Source of the DNA: Rostrohypoxylon terebratum
Lineage: Eukaryota; Ascomycota; Sordariomycetes; Xylariales; Hypoxylaceae
DNA length: 64,000 bases
Assembly (NCBI GenBank): GCA_022497145.1
Contig: MU385891.1
Coordinates: 186,001-250,000, forward strand
Reading direction: 5' to 3'
This document shows, piece after piece, positions 1 through 11,341 of the stretch (its first letter is position 1; each line of letters opens with the position of its first letter). Position numbers and translations under genes: made by a program. The notes below the pieces were generated by a model. That model worked only from the letters and a program-made list of their open reading frames with translations, did no database searches and had not been told where the DNA came from.

Positions 1-1347
1 CCTACTAGGTAGGACCTAGGTAGGTACTTTCAATTAAGGCAATTACATAGACCGAAGTTTCAAATGAAGTTCGCCAAGATTTCATTTCAAGATCTTCGTC
101 CGTGACGCAACGCCGGGACAAGTGTTGGGACAACAATGGCTTATGAGATGCCTCTAATACCGCACAGCATGCGAGCCACCACTCTCTTTCTTTTAGACTA
201 CCCGATCTTAGGTTGATTGTTTTTTTTTCTTGAACAATTAACCAGAGTCATGGACAATAAAGTGGCACAAGCCACTATCTGGGCTTTCCTTGCTATTGGA
301 TATATGCCATCACTTTGAAAGGAGTGATCTCGGCTTCATATCGATCCAATCATGGCTTTTCATATTTTTCTAGCATTTCGTCATTTCGTCACCATTATTG
401 ATTGATTGCTATGAGTTTTTTTTTTTTTTTTAATAGACACCAAATACACACTAGACACGCATCTCAATTCGCACTGGCTTCTCTAGGTACTTTGGCACAT
501 ACCTGACATTTTCTTGTTATACCCGACATAACACAGTACACACACACACACATATACTGCGTAGTATAACACCTGCCTTTATGAGGTCCCTGAGGTCCCT
601 GAGGTCCTCGATTCCATCCACCATCTGAACAAGATCTCATTATATAAGTGGGTATGGTTATTACTCGGAACCACTAATACTTTCTCTTATCTTTTCCTTT
701 TCAATTCAGCTGTAATTCCCATTACAAGCTAAGTAATGGGGGTTCCCAGATTTCGCCTCCCCCCCAGACACTCGTTATCTCAAGACTATCCAGCCAATAG
801 CCATTCACCATTGTCAAATCTTGGATAGCCTGGGCTGGACCTAGTTTCTCTTCAGGTACACAATTCCTCCGCGTCCAGTCGCATGCTCGCTTCTTTGTCT
901 CGTTAGCTACCTCGAGCTTTGCATCGTGTGTTACGGTGGCAGACTCTAGCCGTTGAGAGAACGCCGCTATAAACAGTGTTTCATCCTATCTCACATATTG
1001 CGTCCCATCCTACCTTGGGAACTACTCGATATATCCTTTCAGCTTTGGCCGGCGCTTTCCGACTTACAATCGATCTTCATCGGATTTCTACATTTTGAGA
1101 TTTTCGATGGCGGAGTTGCCCTAGAATCTCAAGACGGAAACATTGGGAATCGACGACACAGTTTATGACACAGTCTAAGTGTCGATACATAAAAACCAAC
1201 TCACTTCGCAAACCTTTAGTGAGTTTAGGTCGTATCATTTCCACGTCAGCTTACACCGACGTGAAATCAACTCAAACCCGACGTCCAGTTAGCTGGTCTA
1301 CTATTATCTCATACACCAAATACCCCCTTCATTAGCAGACCGCAATC
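1..1347. other. Intergenic / upstream region of the purine permease
   Basis: No supportable gene. It contains a TATA-like TATATAAG at 641-648, a run of T at 419-432, an (AC)n stretch near 538-552 and three copies of a 10-bp repeat (CTGAGGTCCC) at about 579-607. The TATA-like site lies about 700 bases before the permease ATG, so it is probably too far to be the core promoter unless the 5' leader is long or spliced. A 71-codon open frame at 953-1168 has no recognisable features. Confidence 0.6.
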
Positions 1348-3050
1348 ATGCGGCTCTCCAATAAAAGCAACGAAACCGGGAGCGAGGAGAACAAGAGGGA
1401 GGATTCCGTCATAGTAGACTATGGATACGGTCAAGTTAGCGACGACAATGCTGTACACGGACGGGAATTTACCTCTGGCAAGTCCATGTACGCCAGACTC
1501 CAGCGGTTCGCTGGCAAGTTTGGAGTGGAACAGCGAGGAATCGAACGAGTCCCTAGTGACGAGAGGACGGACTCGAATATGTTCCAAATCGGTACACTGG
1601 TATGATACGATGACTCATCACCCAATGAATCTCCTGGGTTATCTGACACGATGTAGTGGTTTTCTGCGAATATGGTCGTCTCATCGTTCGCCATCGGCGC
1701 CCTTGGACAACCCGTGTTCGCGCTTGGGTTCGTCGATACCGCCTTAACTATTATTTTCATTAACATCCTTGGAATCTTACCCGTCTGTTTCTTCTCGACC
1801 TTCGGTCCCAAATTCGGTTTACGTCAGATGGTTTTGTCGAGGTTCTGGTTCGGATATTATGGTGTTAAACTGAGTAAGTTCGCGCGGCACGGTCTTTCGG
1901 CCACTGCTCGTATTGGGAGTATCTAAGTCAACTAACCTACTCTATAGTCGCCATTTTCAATATCTTAGCTTGTCTCGGTTGGTCTGCTGTGAACGTTATT
2001 GTTGGCGCTCAGTTTTTCCACGCGATCAACGAAAGCGTTCCTGGCTGGGCCGGGATCTTGGTTATTGCTTTCGCGACGCTGGTCATTTGCACCTTTGGCT
2101 ACAAAATCGTCCACGCTTATGAGAAATGGTCTTGGGCGCCTGTGTTGATCATTTTCATCATAGTGCTAGGCGTCTTCGCTCACTCCGGCGAATTCAACAG
2201 CTTACTTCCATTGGAGACCGGAAAGTCAGAGGCCGGCAGCGTCCTCTCCTTCGCTGCGTCGGTATACGGCTTTGCCACGGGATGGACATCTTACGCTGCG
2301 GATTACACCGTGTACCAACCCGTCGGACGATCGAGCAAGGCGATCTTTCTCTGGACCTTTGGCGGCTTGTTCGTCTCCCTCTGCTTCACCGAGCTCCTCG
2401 GAGCCGCCGTAGCCACGGCAATGGCGAACAACAAAGACTACCTCGACGCCTACGACAACGCGCACATCGGAGGTCTCCTCGCCGAAGTTCTCGTCCCCAA
2501 GTTAGGCCGCTTCGGCGAATTCTGCGTCGTGATCCTCGGCCTCTCCATCATCGGCAACAACTGCCCCAACATCTACTCCGTGTCGCTCTCGCTGCAAGTG
2601 CTCTCCGAGAAGACGCAGCGCGTGCCGCGTTTCGTGTGGACGCTCGTCGGGACCGCCGTCTACATCGCCGTCGCCATCCCCGGGTACAACGAGTTCGAGG
2701 ACACCCTCGAAAGCTTCATGCTGGTCATCGGGTACTGGCTCGCCATCTACGAGGGCATCTCGCTCACCGAACACTTCGTCTTCCGCCGCGGGAGGACCGA
2801 CCGCTACCACCCCGAGGACTACGTGGAGCCTAGGAAGCTCCCGCCCGGGTTAGCCGCCGTCGTCGCCTTCTGCTTCGGCGTCATGGGCGCCGTGCTCGGC
2901 ATGGCGCAGACCTGGTTCATCGGCCCGATCGGCAAGTTGTGCGGCGGAGAGGGGTACGGAGGCGATGTGGGCTTCGAGCTCGCGTTCGCGTTCGCGGCGA
3001 TCAGTTATGCGGCGATGAGGGCGGCGGAGTTTGCTTATTTTAGACGGTGA
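1348..3050 (+). CDS. NCS1 purine-cytosine permease (FCY2/FcyB-like)
   Basis: Plasma-membrane symporter predicted to import adenine, guanine, hypoxanthine and/or cytosine with protons. Three exons: 1348-1599, 1657-1873 and 1948-3050; introns of 57 and 74 nt, the second with an ACTAAC branch site. The joined product is 523 aa, close to the roughly 530 aa of yeast Fcy2. The N-terminal ~80 residues are hydrophilic. The family signature begins at residue ~80 (MFQIGTLWFSANMVVSSF), followed by about 12 hydrophobic segments. Other family-typical stretches are GWTSYAADYTVYQP, LGLSIIGNNCPNIYS and VIGYWLAIYEGISLTEHF. The start at 1348 gives the usual short cytosolic tail before TM1. Exon 3 is clearly GC-richer than its flanks. 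Substrate is inferred from the Fcy clade; a uracil or allantoin permease is less likely because those belong to the Fur-type branch. Confidence 0.93.
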
Positions 3051-4976
3051 TGCTTACGCGCAAGGGGATAGAAGGTTACATGGGGTCACTTTTATATATC
3101 TGGTTTTTTTCCCGCATGATAGGTCAGGGTTAAATGTGAGCCTTGAATAAGAGACCAAGAGATAAAGAAGAGTGCTTGTATATTACGGGAAGAAGTACGG
3201 TAGAATAAGATCAGACGAGACGAGATGAGATGAGATACCGAAGATTTATATGTTTGATATTACAGAGCGCGTGTGAGGCTTTGGTGCGGTGCGAGTATGT
3301 GTATTATGTTTGATTTTGGAGTTCAAAATGTTGGTGTAGAACCTTGGATTCGGTTGGGAAATATCCAGACAGAGGGTGGTTCTACGGTGTATACCTAGCT
3401 TAGAGCTTTAGGCTTCAAATTGCTTGAAGCCTTTGTATAGGTGCTTAAGAAATCTAATAGTCTCTTGATGTCTATAAGTGCCTACCTATTCGCAGCGCGA
3501 TATAATTTTACATCGCGAATACTAAATACCTACTACCTACTGAGTAGTCTACTGAAATCACAACATCTGGAACATACCAAACCACAACACCTACCTAATC
3601 AAAAGCCACAATTACGGCCTCACTTAGGTGGTTTTCATACATGCTTAATCGTCTTGGTATTAGTATACCAAGTATGACAAGCTCAGGCTCTGACAAAGCG
3701 GAACCGAGAAGTTACTCAAGTAGTATACCATACACAATCGTGTCACAACGCTTAACGCCGCCCACAGATTGGTCTTCTCGACCGTCGTATCCGCGAGACG
3801 GGAGGATTGCCTCGGGGTTTCGAGAAACCTGGGGTACCTACTACCTAAAATTTAAATACGACTCGCTGCTATTATCCAACCGTCTCGTCTCGTCTCTTCG
3901 AAGACCCGCGGCTTACACAGGTGGATACCTCTAATATGACGACACCTCGCCTTTTTTCGGCGAGCTTCGTTCGTTTATTAATCTGTGATTACCTTTGCCT
4001 GGGGGGCTGAGGGGCTGATCGGTGGATAGGCGCGGTGTGGATTAGATGGATTAACAGTAGGTACCTAAGAAATGGATGCGTTGAGTTTAGGTAAACTAGG
4101 CCGGCATACCCCTATCTATTGGTAGGCAAGGTGGGCGATGCCGTTGATGGAGGCTGCGGCGGACGCCGGGGCTGAGAGAGGCTTCTCTGGATAGGTGTGC
4201 GGGATGAGTCTGGAGATCGCCCACATAGCTTAATTTATGGTCGCCGCGACCTTCTTCATGCATGAGAATAGATTATTCGTTAAAGGTACCTATTACTAGT
4301 TATTAATCGCTAGTCCAAGGAGTCATCCACCCCTTACTTTCCAACTTCGGGGTTCATCCATTCTAGGAGATAGTACGAACCCATCGCCAAGAGCTACATC
4401 TACACGACAAGCTTCATACACTACTCATCCCTCACCTCGTTAACACCTTCTACTTGCGACTCCATCACGATCAATTAAGTCTAGATCATTCATTATCAAA
4501 TGCGATAAACCCAATGGTTTCGTCAATTAATGTACTTCCTAAGCCACTATGTACTGTAATACAATGGCCCTGAGCGATGCCCTTAGCCGGATCCTGAACG
4601 CCAAACTGAAAGCAGAGCCAGAACCTTTTTCAATGACCTAGTCCGTACACACACCACCTCACCGGAGACCATAATTATTACTGAGGGAATCGTCGTGCCT
4701 CGGAAACAGTATCAGACGCGTCGTATCCTCTTGTGTGTCGATCGTGTCAAGGACATGTGCTCCATTTGACCCTTCATAAACTTGTGGTTTTGGGGTAGAC
4801 CGAGTAATAGTCGTATGCGTATCTCCATATGATAGCCCCGCCGTTGTGATGTTTCCCCTCATCAATGATCCATTTGACCCGCGCGATTTCGAGGGATAAT
4901 AAAAAGAGGTAATAAAAGAGTCGAAATGATTCATGAGAAAAAAATATGAAAAGAGCACCAAAGAATGAACGCAAGC
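3051..4976. other. Intergenic region, permease 3' side
   Basis: No gene is supported. Just past the permease stop is a purine-rich stretch with GACGA/GATGA repeats (3211-3236). The rest has many TAGGTA/TACCTA motifs (for example 3520-3545, 3832-3847, 4059-4068, 4285-4292). Short minus-strand open frames at 4659-5025 have no recognisable domain. Confidence 0.55.
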
Positions 4977-5420
4977 TCAATGACGACCGTCTGTCTGAGA
5001 AAGTGCGAGCTTTCTGAGGTGCCACTCAGACGAGGAATGATCTATTTTGGCCATTGTGGATGTATCTTCATCCTCAGATTTGAGATTCTCAATCCGAACC
5101 AGACGGGCCGGCTTCTGGATTTTTGTATCAATAACGGGGGTTTCGCAAGAACCATCTTTTCCGGCAGGCGATGTCTGTGGTTCTTTTTCTTCCAACTGTT
5201 CGTCATTACTGATAAGTTCCGAAAGTAGAGCAGCCTTTTTGATCGCAGCGTACCAAAGCTCCTCGAGTGTCGACATGGACCCATCCTCCATACTTTTGTT
5301 CATCAACTTCGGGTCATGATCTTCCTGGGGTTGGATATCGAGATCGGCGTTACGAAGCATGTGAACCTCTCTTACATGATCAGCTAGCGTAGTGCAACCC
5401 ACAGGTACACCCTTCCTTAT
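4977..5420 (-). other. Open frame in phase directly after the PEX13 stop codon
   Basis: After the PEX13 TAG (5423-5421) the same reading frame stays open for 147 codons to a second stop at 4977. The encoded stretch looks protein-like: rich in Glu, Asp, Lys and Ser, with an amphipathic segment (STLEELWYAAIKKAALL) and a KPARLVRIENLKSEDEDTS tail. I recognise no family. The first in-frame ATG lies about 20 codons in (MLRNADLD). Possible readings are a separate small gene, an alternative 3' exon using the TAG as splice acceptor (TACTCGTAG), stop-codon readthrough, or chance. Nothing in the sequence decides between them. Confidence 0.3.
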
Positions 5421-6842
5421 CTACGAGTAGAAGTGTGACTTCTGGAAGCTCTCGGGAGAAATGTCGCCTGCTTTGCTGGTAACCGAGGGGGCCTCCCGTT
5501 CCGAAATGTCAGATGCAGAGACAACCGACTCAGCGGGTGCTGCTTTAATAGCGGCAACAGCCTGTCCTGGTCGTTTGGCTGGTTCCAGGAATGTGGCGGG
5601 GAGGTATCCAAGGCGTCCATCTCTGGCCCGGCAACGCCACCACTCACTTGGGTTACCAAGAGGATCGCTCTTGCTTAATACCGCGATAAAGTCTCCTTTC
5701 TTCACGGCAAGATCGACGCCCTGAGTAGCATTGCCAGCTTCGGGGGTGAAGTCGTATAAGACACGGCAGAACTCAAGTTTACTGGGGTCCAAAGATGCGT
5801 TTTGACCGGAAACCTCCATGCGCCTACGCTCATCTTGCTCGTTGTTAGCTGCTATGGATCGGATCGCCTTGTTCATCAAGTACGGCAATCCGAAAGCCGC
5901 TACGAGGAAAAAGATCAGAGGCTTTCTGCTAGGTTTCGGCTGAGCACCGCTAGGGGCAGGGGGCGCGTTACGTCCCTCGAAGCGGGCGAAGGATGCCGGG
6001 GTGAGTGCCATAGCATCGACGGGAGGTGGTCGTCCGGTCACCTTGGCGAATAGCGTGCGTAGCCATCGCATCATAGTGAAGATGCCGAGAACTGATCCTA
6101 GAGTCTGGCGCAGATTACTGAACTGCTCAGCCACAGACACCATGGCTGTTATATCGTTAGTATGATATTCGATCAATTTGATATGAATCTCACATCAATA
6201 AAACTTACCAAAGAAGCTTGAATGAGTAGCCATGTACGTACTCTCAAGCATCTGGGCGAATCCACTAAAGGTACCGACAATTCCCTCGAGCATCTGAAAG
6301 GTAGCTTGAGTGCTGTTGGAGAAGCTGTTCGTCAAGCTGTTGGGATTGTTGGGATCGCCTGGCATCATGCCCGGCATACCGCCATACATGCCACCCATAC
6401 CTCCCATACCTCCCATCATACCTCCGTAGCCACCGTAGCCACCCATACCGCCATAGCTACCGTACATCCCACCGCCATAACCTCCGTATCTAGAATAAGG
6501 CGACGAGTAAGGGTTGTAAGCGGCATTGTAGGGTGTTCGGCTGTATGCAGACGCGTTCTGGTTCACGGTCGAGTTCAGAGAGTCGGGACGAGGAGGGATG
6601 GCTGGCGTAGTTCCGGCAGAATTGGTGGCAGCGTTCACTGCTGCCGGAGCTGACATTGCGTTCGCGGTAGGGGGATTGGGTAGGGAAGCACCGGTTATGG
6701 TGGCTGTTGGTGTCGCAAGGTTTGCTATGAGTAGGTATCCGTGTTAGCAGATTTGCCGCTAGCATGTGAAGTTTGAATGCTGGTAGGTAAACTTCTTACC
6801 TGTCGCACTGGCACGCTCCCAGGGTTTGGGTGGCGAAGCCAT
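5421..6842 (-). CDS. PEX13: Peroxin-13, peroxisomal docking-complex SH3 protein
   Basis: Integral peroxisomal membrane protein that docks the PTS1/PTS2 receptors together with PEX14. Three exons on the minus strand: 6842-6800, 6724-6209 and 6145-5421; introns of 75 and 63 nt. The product is 427 aa. The N-terminus is MASPPKPWER, the typical fungal PEX13 opening. A Gly/Tyr/Met-rich low-complexity segment (repeated YGGYGG, MMGGMGG; residues ~94-137) follows, as in other PEX13 proteins, where this region interacts with PEX7 or forms a phase-like meshwork. Membrane segments lie near residues 193-212 and 262-279. The SH3 domain spans residues ~311-375 (ALYDF-like VLYDFTPEAG, then EWWRCRARDGRLGYLPATFLEP). 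The end FQKSHFYS fits fungal PEX13 proteins as I recall them. An open frame continues in phase after the stop. Confidence 0.95.
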
Positions 6843-7492
6843 CGTGATCGAGACACTTGCAGATGGAATACTTTAGGACGTCTAAATGGATTGATAGATG
6901 ACGACGTCGCGAAAGGGAAATCAAAGCAATCTAGCAAGGTTGGTGATGACAAAGGAGAGTTGAGGCGAAAGTAAGTAAAGATTAAAAAAAAACGACCTCG
7001 GTATTTGTTCCTGGTCAGTACTGCTTACTTGCTATAGGTTCTGTAGGTGTCGGTTATTATTACGGTAAAAGACCTAATAAGGCGTTAAAAATAACGTTGC
7101 ACGGGTTCTGCAGGTTCTGACCGTTCAACTAAATCACGTGGCGCGAGGAGATACTACCTAGTGCCTAGTACATAGTAGTGCATTACATAATGTGACTAGT
7201 GCCTCGGCCAGCTCGGTCCACTTCGACGGTAGAAGTGGGGTTTGTGGGTTTGTGGGTTTGTATGATACGTACCTGTGATTGTATGAAGTACGACGGAGAA
7301 CTCTCGTGAGTTTTCCTCAAAACACAATCACAGAGTTAAATCTAGTAGTTACCAAACTACCTATTATAACTGAATTGCTACCAATTCTACAAGGTGAAGG
7401 TGAATCATTATGATTCCATCAAACAACAAACTTCAATTGAGCTCCCCCTATTCATTCTCTAAGAAAACTTCTCCATAAGACCTCGTCTACCC
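6843..7492. other. Intergenic between PEX13 start and MIP channel stop
   Basis: About 650 bases between two minus-strand genes. It holds the PEX13 promoter and the 3' end of the MIP channel gene. A GTGGGTTT repeat (three copies, ~7238-7260) and scattered CCTAG motifs (7155-7170) are visible. No gene is seen. Confidence 0.5.
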
Positions 7493-9266
7493 TTAGTCAT
7501 TCGTCTTGGTGTTAAACAACTTCCGAGCTCTCATCGTGACCCCCTCTGGTATTTTACGAACGATGGGGCTCTCTATTCCGATAAATATAAAGACATCGTA
7601 TATCAAGCCCCCGAGAATAGAGCCAGCTATAGTGGCGAGCCCAGGTCCACACCACCACCAGAATGTTCCGAATAACTCTGGTCCACGATAACCAAATGCA
7701 TATAAGACTATACGAGAGGCGAGATCAGACGCCGGGTTAAGTGATGACCCGACATTGAAGCCTAGTGTGAATTTCAAGGTTGTAATCAACAAACCAAACA
7801 CCTGTGCCCATATAATAGCCTCCGTCAGCTTCAACCTAGGATGGTGGGAAAAAAGTAGATAACAAAACATAGGATGGATGGAAATGTCTTACAAATGCGT
7901 TCATTCCCGACCCGAGAGGCTCGTTGTTGTTATCCCCCAGCGCGAAAACTACCATCATCATAAATGCACCGCCTATGACCTGATTCAAGACGGCTGCACT
8001 AATAGGGACCCACGGCTGAGGAGTTGAAAAGAAGGTCTTGGCGGTGTCTGCCATGCTAGGGTCAGCATATCGAATGCTGTCTCTATGAATGGAAAATGCT
8101 AGCGCACTAGCCGCGATGCTCGCGGCGAATTGCACGAATACGTAGACGCAACATAATCCTATGGGGAAACCACGAAACAGGCATAGACAGATCGACGTGG
8201 CCGGGTTCATGTGTGCTCCTGACACGGTGCCACCTAGGTATATGCCGAACATCCAGGCAAGCCCCCAAGCCCAGCACGAGGTCTCGTAGGTGCCATATTG
8301 GATGGCTTGGCCGGCAGAGAGATTTACGGACAGGCTTGCCGTCAGTCCCGTGGAGACAGCTACGAGTGTCTATTGGCCGAGTCAATTCACGGCTCGCTTG
8401 GAAGAGAAGTGTGATATTGACCGAGTCCGAGAAGGAAAACATACCGCAAGAAACTCAGCTAATGGCTCAGGATGCTTCGCTCGTATGCGAGCCCACCAGT
8501 TGTGTGTTTCTGGGGTTTGGTCTTCCTGCTCCTCATCATCATCCTCTCCTTGGCCTAATGGTTCGCTGTCAACTGTACATCTGCAATTTTTGCAGCGCTC
8601 GCAACGGTTGTCCTCGTTGATTTCGCTCGTATCATGTGTGCGGACGTTACTAGGTTGATGCCCTGCCTCAGTCCTTCTAGACTGGCGCGAGGTTGCTTCT
8701 CCTATGCCTTCTCCTATGCCTCCTCCTGTGTCTCCTCCTGTACCTTCTCCTGTGCCTCCCCCTGTACCTTCTCCTACACCTTCTCCTATACCTTCTCTTG
8801 TGTCTTGTCTTGTGTCTTCTCTTGTATCTTCTCCTGAACTCTCTTCCTTGTCGGGCATTGGTTCAGGAGTATTGCTAATATTTGCCTGCCCAAGTTCCGC
8901 TAATTCATCAGCGGATCCGGGCGCACGCCTTGTCGACCCATCAGATGGCTTTCCCCAGCGCACTAGGCGTGGAAACGGCTTTGCAAGGCTAAAAACAGGC
9001 CTGGGAGGTGGTTTTCCATACCACGGGTTCTGAGCTATATAACCTTTTTGGATATAGACCGCAGGTGATGGTTGTTCATAATAGTCTGGCATTACTTGGT
9101 TCCTATATCGAATGCGCTGATTATGTGATTCCGTGTTCGAAAGCCGGGTTTTGCTCGATTTATTCGAATTCGATTTGATAGGATCGAGACGAGCTGTTGG
9201 AAGTTCCGTCACATCCTTTGCCGAAAGATATTGGCCTGGAGATTCATGAGCACTAGCAAGAACCAT
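7493..9266 (-). CDS. MIP-family aquaglyceroporin-like channel with long N-terminal tail
   Basis: Predicted six-helix water/glycerol channel of the fungal Fps1-like or atypical MIP group. Exons on minus: 9266-8445, 8369-7893 and 7801-7493; introns of 75 and 91 nt, all joins phase 0; 535 aa. Residues 1-270 are a hydrophilic cytosolic tail with a degenerate D-T-R / G-E-G-T-G repeat (~145-190), a CxxCxxCxC motif (residues 222-230) and an acidic run (241-250). The channel starts near PEPLAEFLA (~267). The first NPA box is SGAHMNPAT (NPA 329-331). The second is GSSLNPASD (NPA 455-457). Ser458 replaces the Arg that nearly all MIPs have right after NPA2 and that forms the selectivity filter. This change argues for altered substrate choice. 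Long N-terminal tails are known to gate yeast Fps1, so regulation by the tail is plausible but inferred. Confidence 0.88.
8690..8840 (-). repeat. Degenerate coding tandem repeat in MIP channel tail
   Basis: Plus-strand reading shows repeated CCTCCTGTGTCT / CCTTCTCCTATA-like 12-mers, translating on the minus strand to alternating D-T-R-[EQ] and G-E-G-[TIV]-G units. The number of codons stays in frame. The tract is compositionally unlike the rest of the gene and is a likely site of length variation between strains. Confidence 0.75.
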
Positions 9267-11341
9267 TGTGTATACCGAACCCGTGCTGTTGATGGGACTA
9301 ACTTCGTGATAGAAACGATATTATTATTATTTTTTGGAGTGTCGAAATGTTTTGAAGAAATGTTGATAGAAAAAGCTCTGGGTTCATCCATATGAGGGAG
9401 CTCCCACTCGTTAAATACTTCAAGAAAATTCCAGGACCCCTAGATAACTCTAGGTAAACATGCCAGGTAGTTTATAAACTTCACTAGCTATCTTTACGGT
9501 TTATGATGAGCTCACAAAAATGTGAGGCTTGGACCTGCTCCGTTATTAAAACACAGTTACGACGTCTTTCAGAGACTCAAGTTTCAACAGAATGACATAT
9601 TTGGAGCTAAATACACGCAAAACCCGATACGAATTCCAAGGTGGCAACAGCTGTTCAACTCTCGACTGTGGCAAGCGTTACCTAAGTGCTAGGTTAGTAC
9701 CTAGGTCCTAGGTCCTAGGCAAGGACTTACCTCATGTTTGCAAAGCACGAAACTTTGCGCGTTCTTGCATTTTGCATTTTGTATTTTGTATTTTGTAGGC
9801 GGAAAGACTGCTCCGCAACCGTCGGATTGAACTCGGCTGAACACACAAACTCAGACAAGTATCACTATTCAAGATCAACTTAAGCAGCTAGCCGTCCTAA
9901 CACCCGATTAACATGTCGTCCTTCTCTCGCATTATATCATACCGTCCGCTTTTTGAGCTCTACTGAGGTAGGTAGCTCAAGGTTCAACCTAAAGGCTCAT
10001 TCATATTTGATGTCTACCTCTCTAGTACAGGCACCGTTTTCTTTTACACTGAGATATATGTGAGATGCTTGATTAGGGAACCAAAAGGAAGCAAGAAAGC
10101 TGGCATTTGAAGTTCGATTTCTTTGATCTCCTTTTGGTACTATATGTCAAGCAGAGCCCGAATTGGACATGGCCATATACAGAGAGAGCCTGCTCATAGC
10201 CGCCTTAGAAATGATCGCAGACATGGATGGTATGACGTGTATTAGATTGAGAACCATTTTCACTCAAGGCAATACTCTTCTTGCTAGGTAAGGTAAGGAT
10301 TGTTGACATAATGTCCACGCCCTTTTCTAGTCGAGGTACACAGCAGACTCTCCGAGCCCACCTAGGTAGAGTTCGTAGATGAGTCCTCCGAGGATAGGTA
10401 ATCTATAATTTGATAGCTAAACTGTAAGATGTCACAGTTCGATAATTACGTATGTCTGTTTGATATCCTTCATGAAAGACAGCTACATACAAGGCTTCTA
10501 TTCGATTAGACTCTTACTGTAGTGTCATTTAAATTGCCGTTCCTAGGATTTGGGGCGCGCCTGGACGGAGAAGGATTCCAACGTGGGAGAAGGAAGCAGA
10601 TGCTGAAATCTGCTCAAAACATCCAAGTGCGTGGAATAAACAAGCCAAGATCGACGGATGTTACAAAGTTAATCTACCTACCCACGTCCGTTCCATTTCA
10701 GCGTCGACCTTGATCGAGAAGACAAAGAAGTCACTGGCCTATATCGCAGGTAAACGTTATCCATATATTGTCGAATATTTACCTACTTAAGCTTGAGCTA
10801 AATGGATTGTACCCTACCCAAGTCCCATTTCATCGGGCTCGGCACCGACCCTGTCTCAAACCCGTTTCCGGGACCATAGAGCCTCAACGTAGTACGAACC
10901 TAACGACACTACCCTCATTGACCTCGTACTGTAGCATCTAATTTCTATTCTCATATTCATCATAAAACTAAGAATCATCAAGCCAGCCGCTTATGAGGAC
11001 ATGTCGCTCTAACAGATGCTAATATTAAATAACACAAACATCTATTTTATGCCCGAAGATTGAGAAAGAAAATGCATGCATGCGACGGTGGAGGTATTAC
11101 AACTTAACAAGGCGGAAATCAATCATCTTGGTATGCGATGTACGTATGCGAGAGCGGGTAATATAGGCGCAGAGAAAAAACAAGAACTTTGAAAAAGCAG
11201 CTCCTATATCCAGTGTAAAAGACACGAAGACCAGACATACAGCCGCCCTTTATCACATCCTCCGTTCCATTCCTTCCTATCCCCCCCCTTTTACCACCGT
11301 ACCTCCCGTGTGGCCAATACCCCTACCCCCTAATAAGTAGT
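9267..11341. other. Intergenic region with dense CCTAGG/TAGGTA motifs
   Basis: About 2 kb with no supportable gene. At 9684-9720 there is an unusually dense run of TACCTAGG and CCTAGGTC units, and at 9765-9797 an ATTTTGC/ATTTTGT repeat (GCATTTTGTATTTTGTATTT). A 63-codon frame at 10522-10713 has no recognisable features. The last ~300 bases are pyrimidine-rich and form the 3' side of the Tos1-like gene. Confidence 0.5.

Noticed and set aside
2126..2833. 235-codon frame rich in Arg
   Set aside because: Out-of-frame shadow of the GC-rich third exon of the purine permease.
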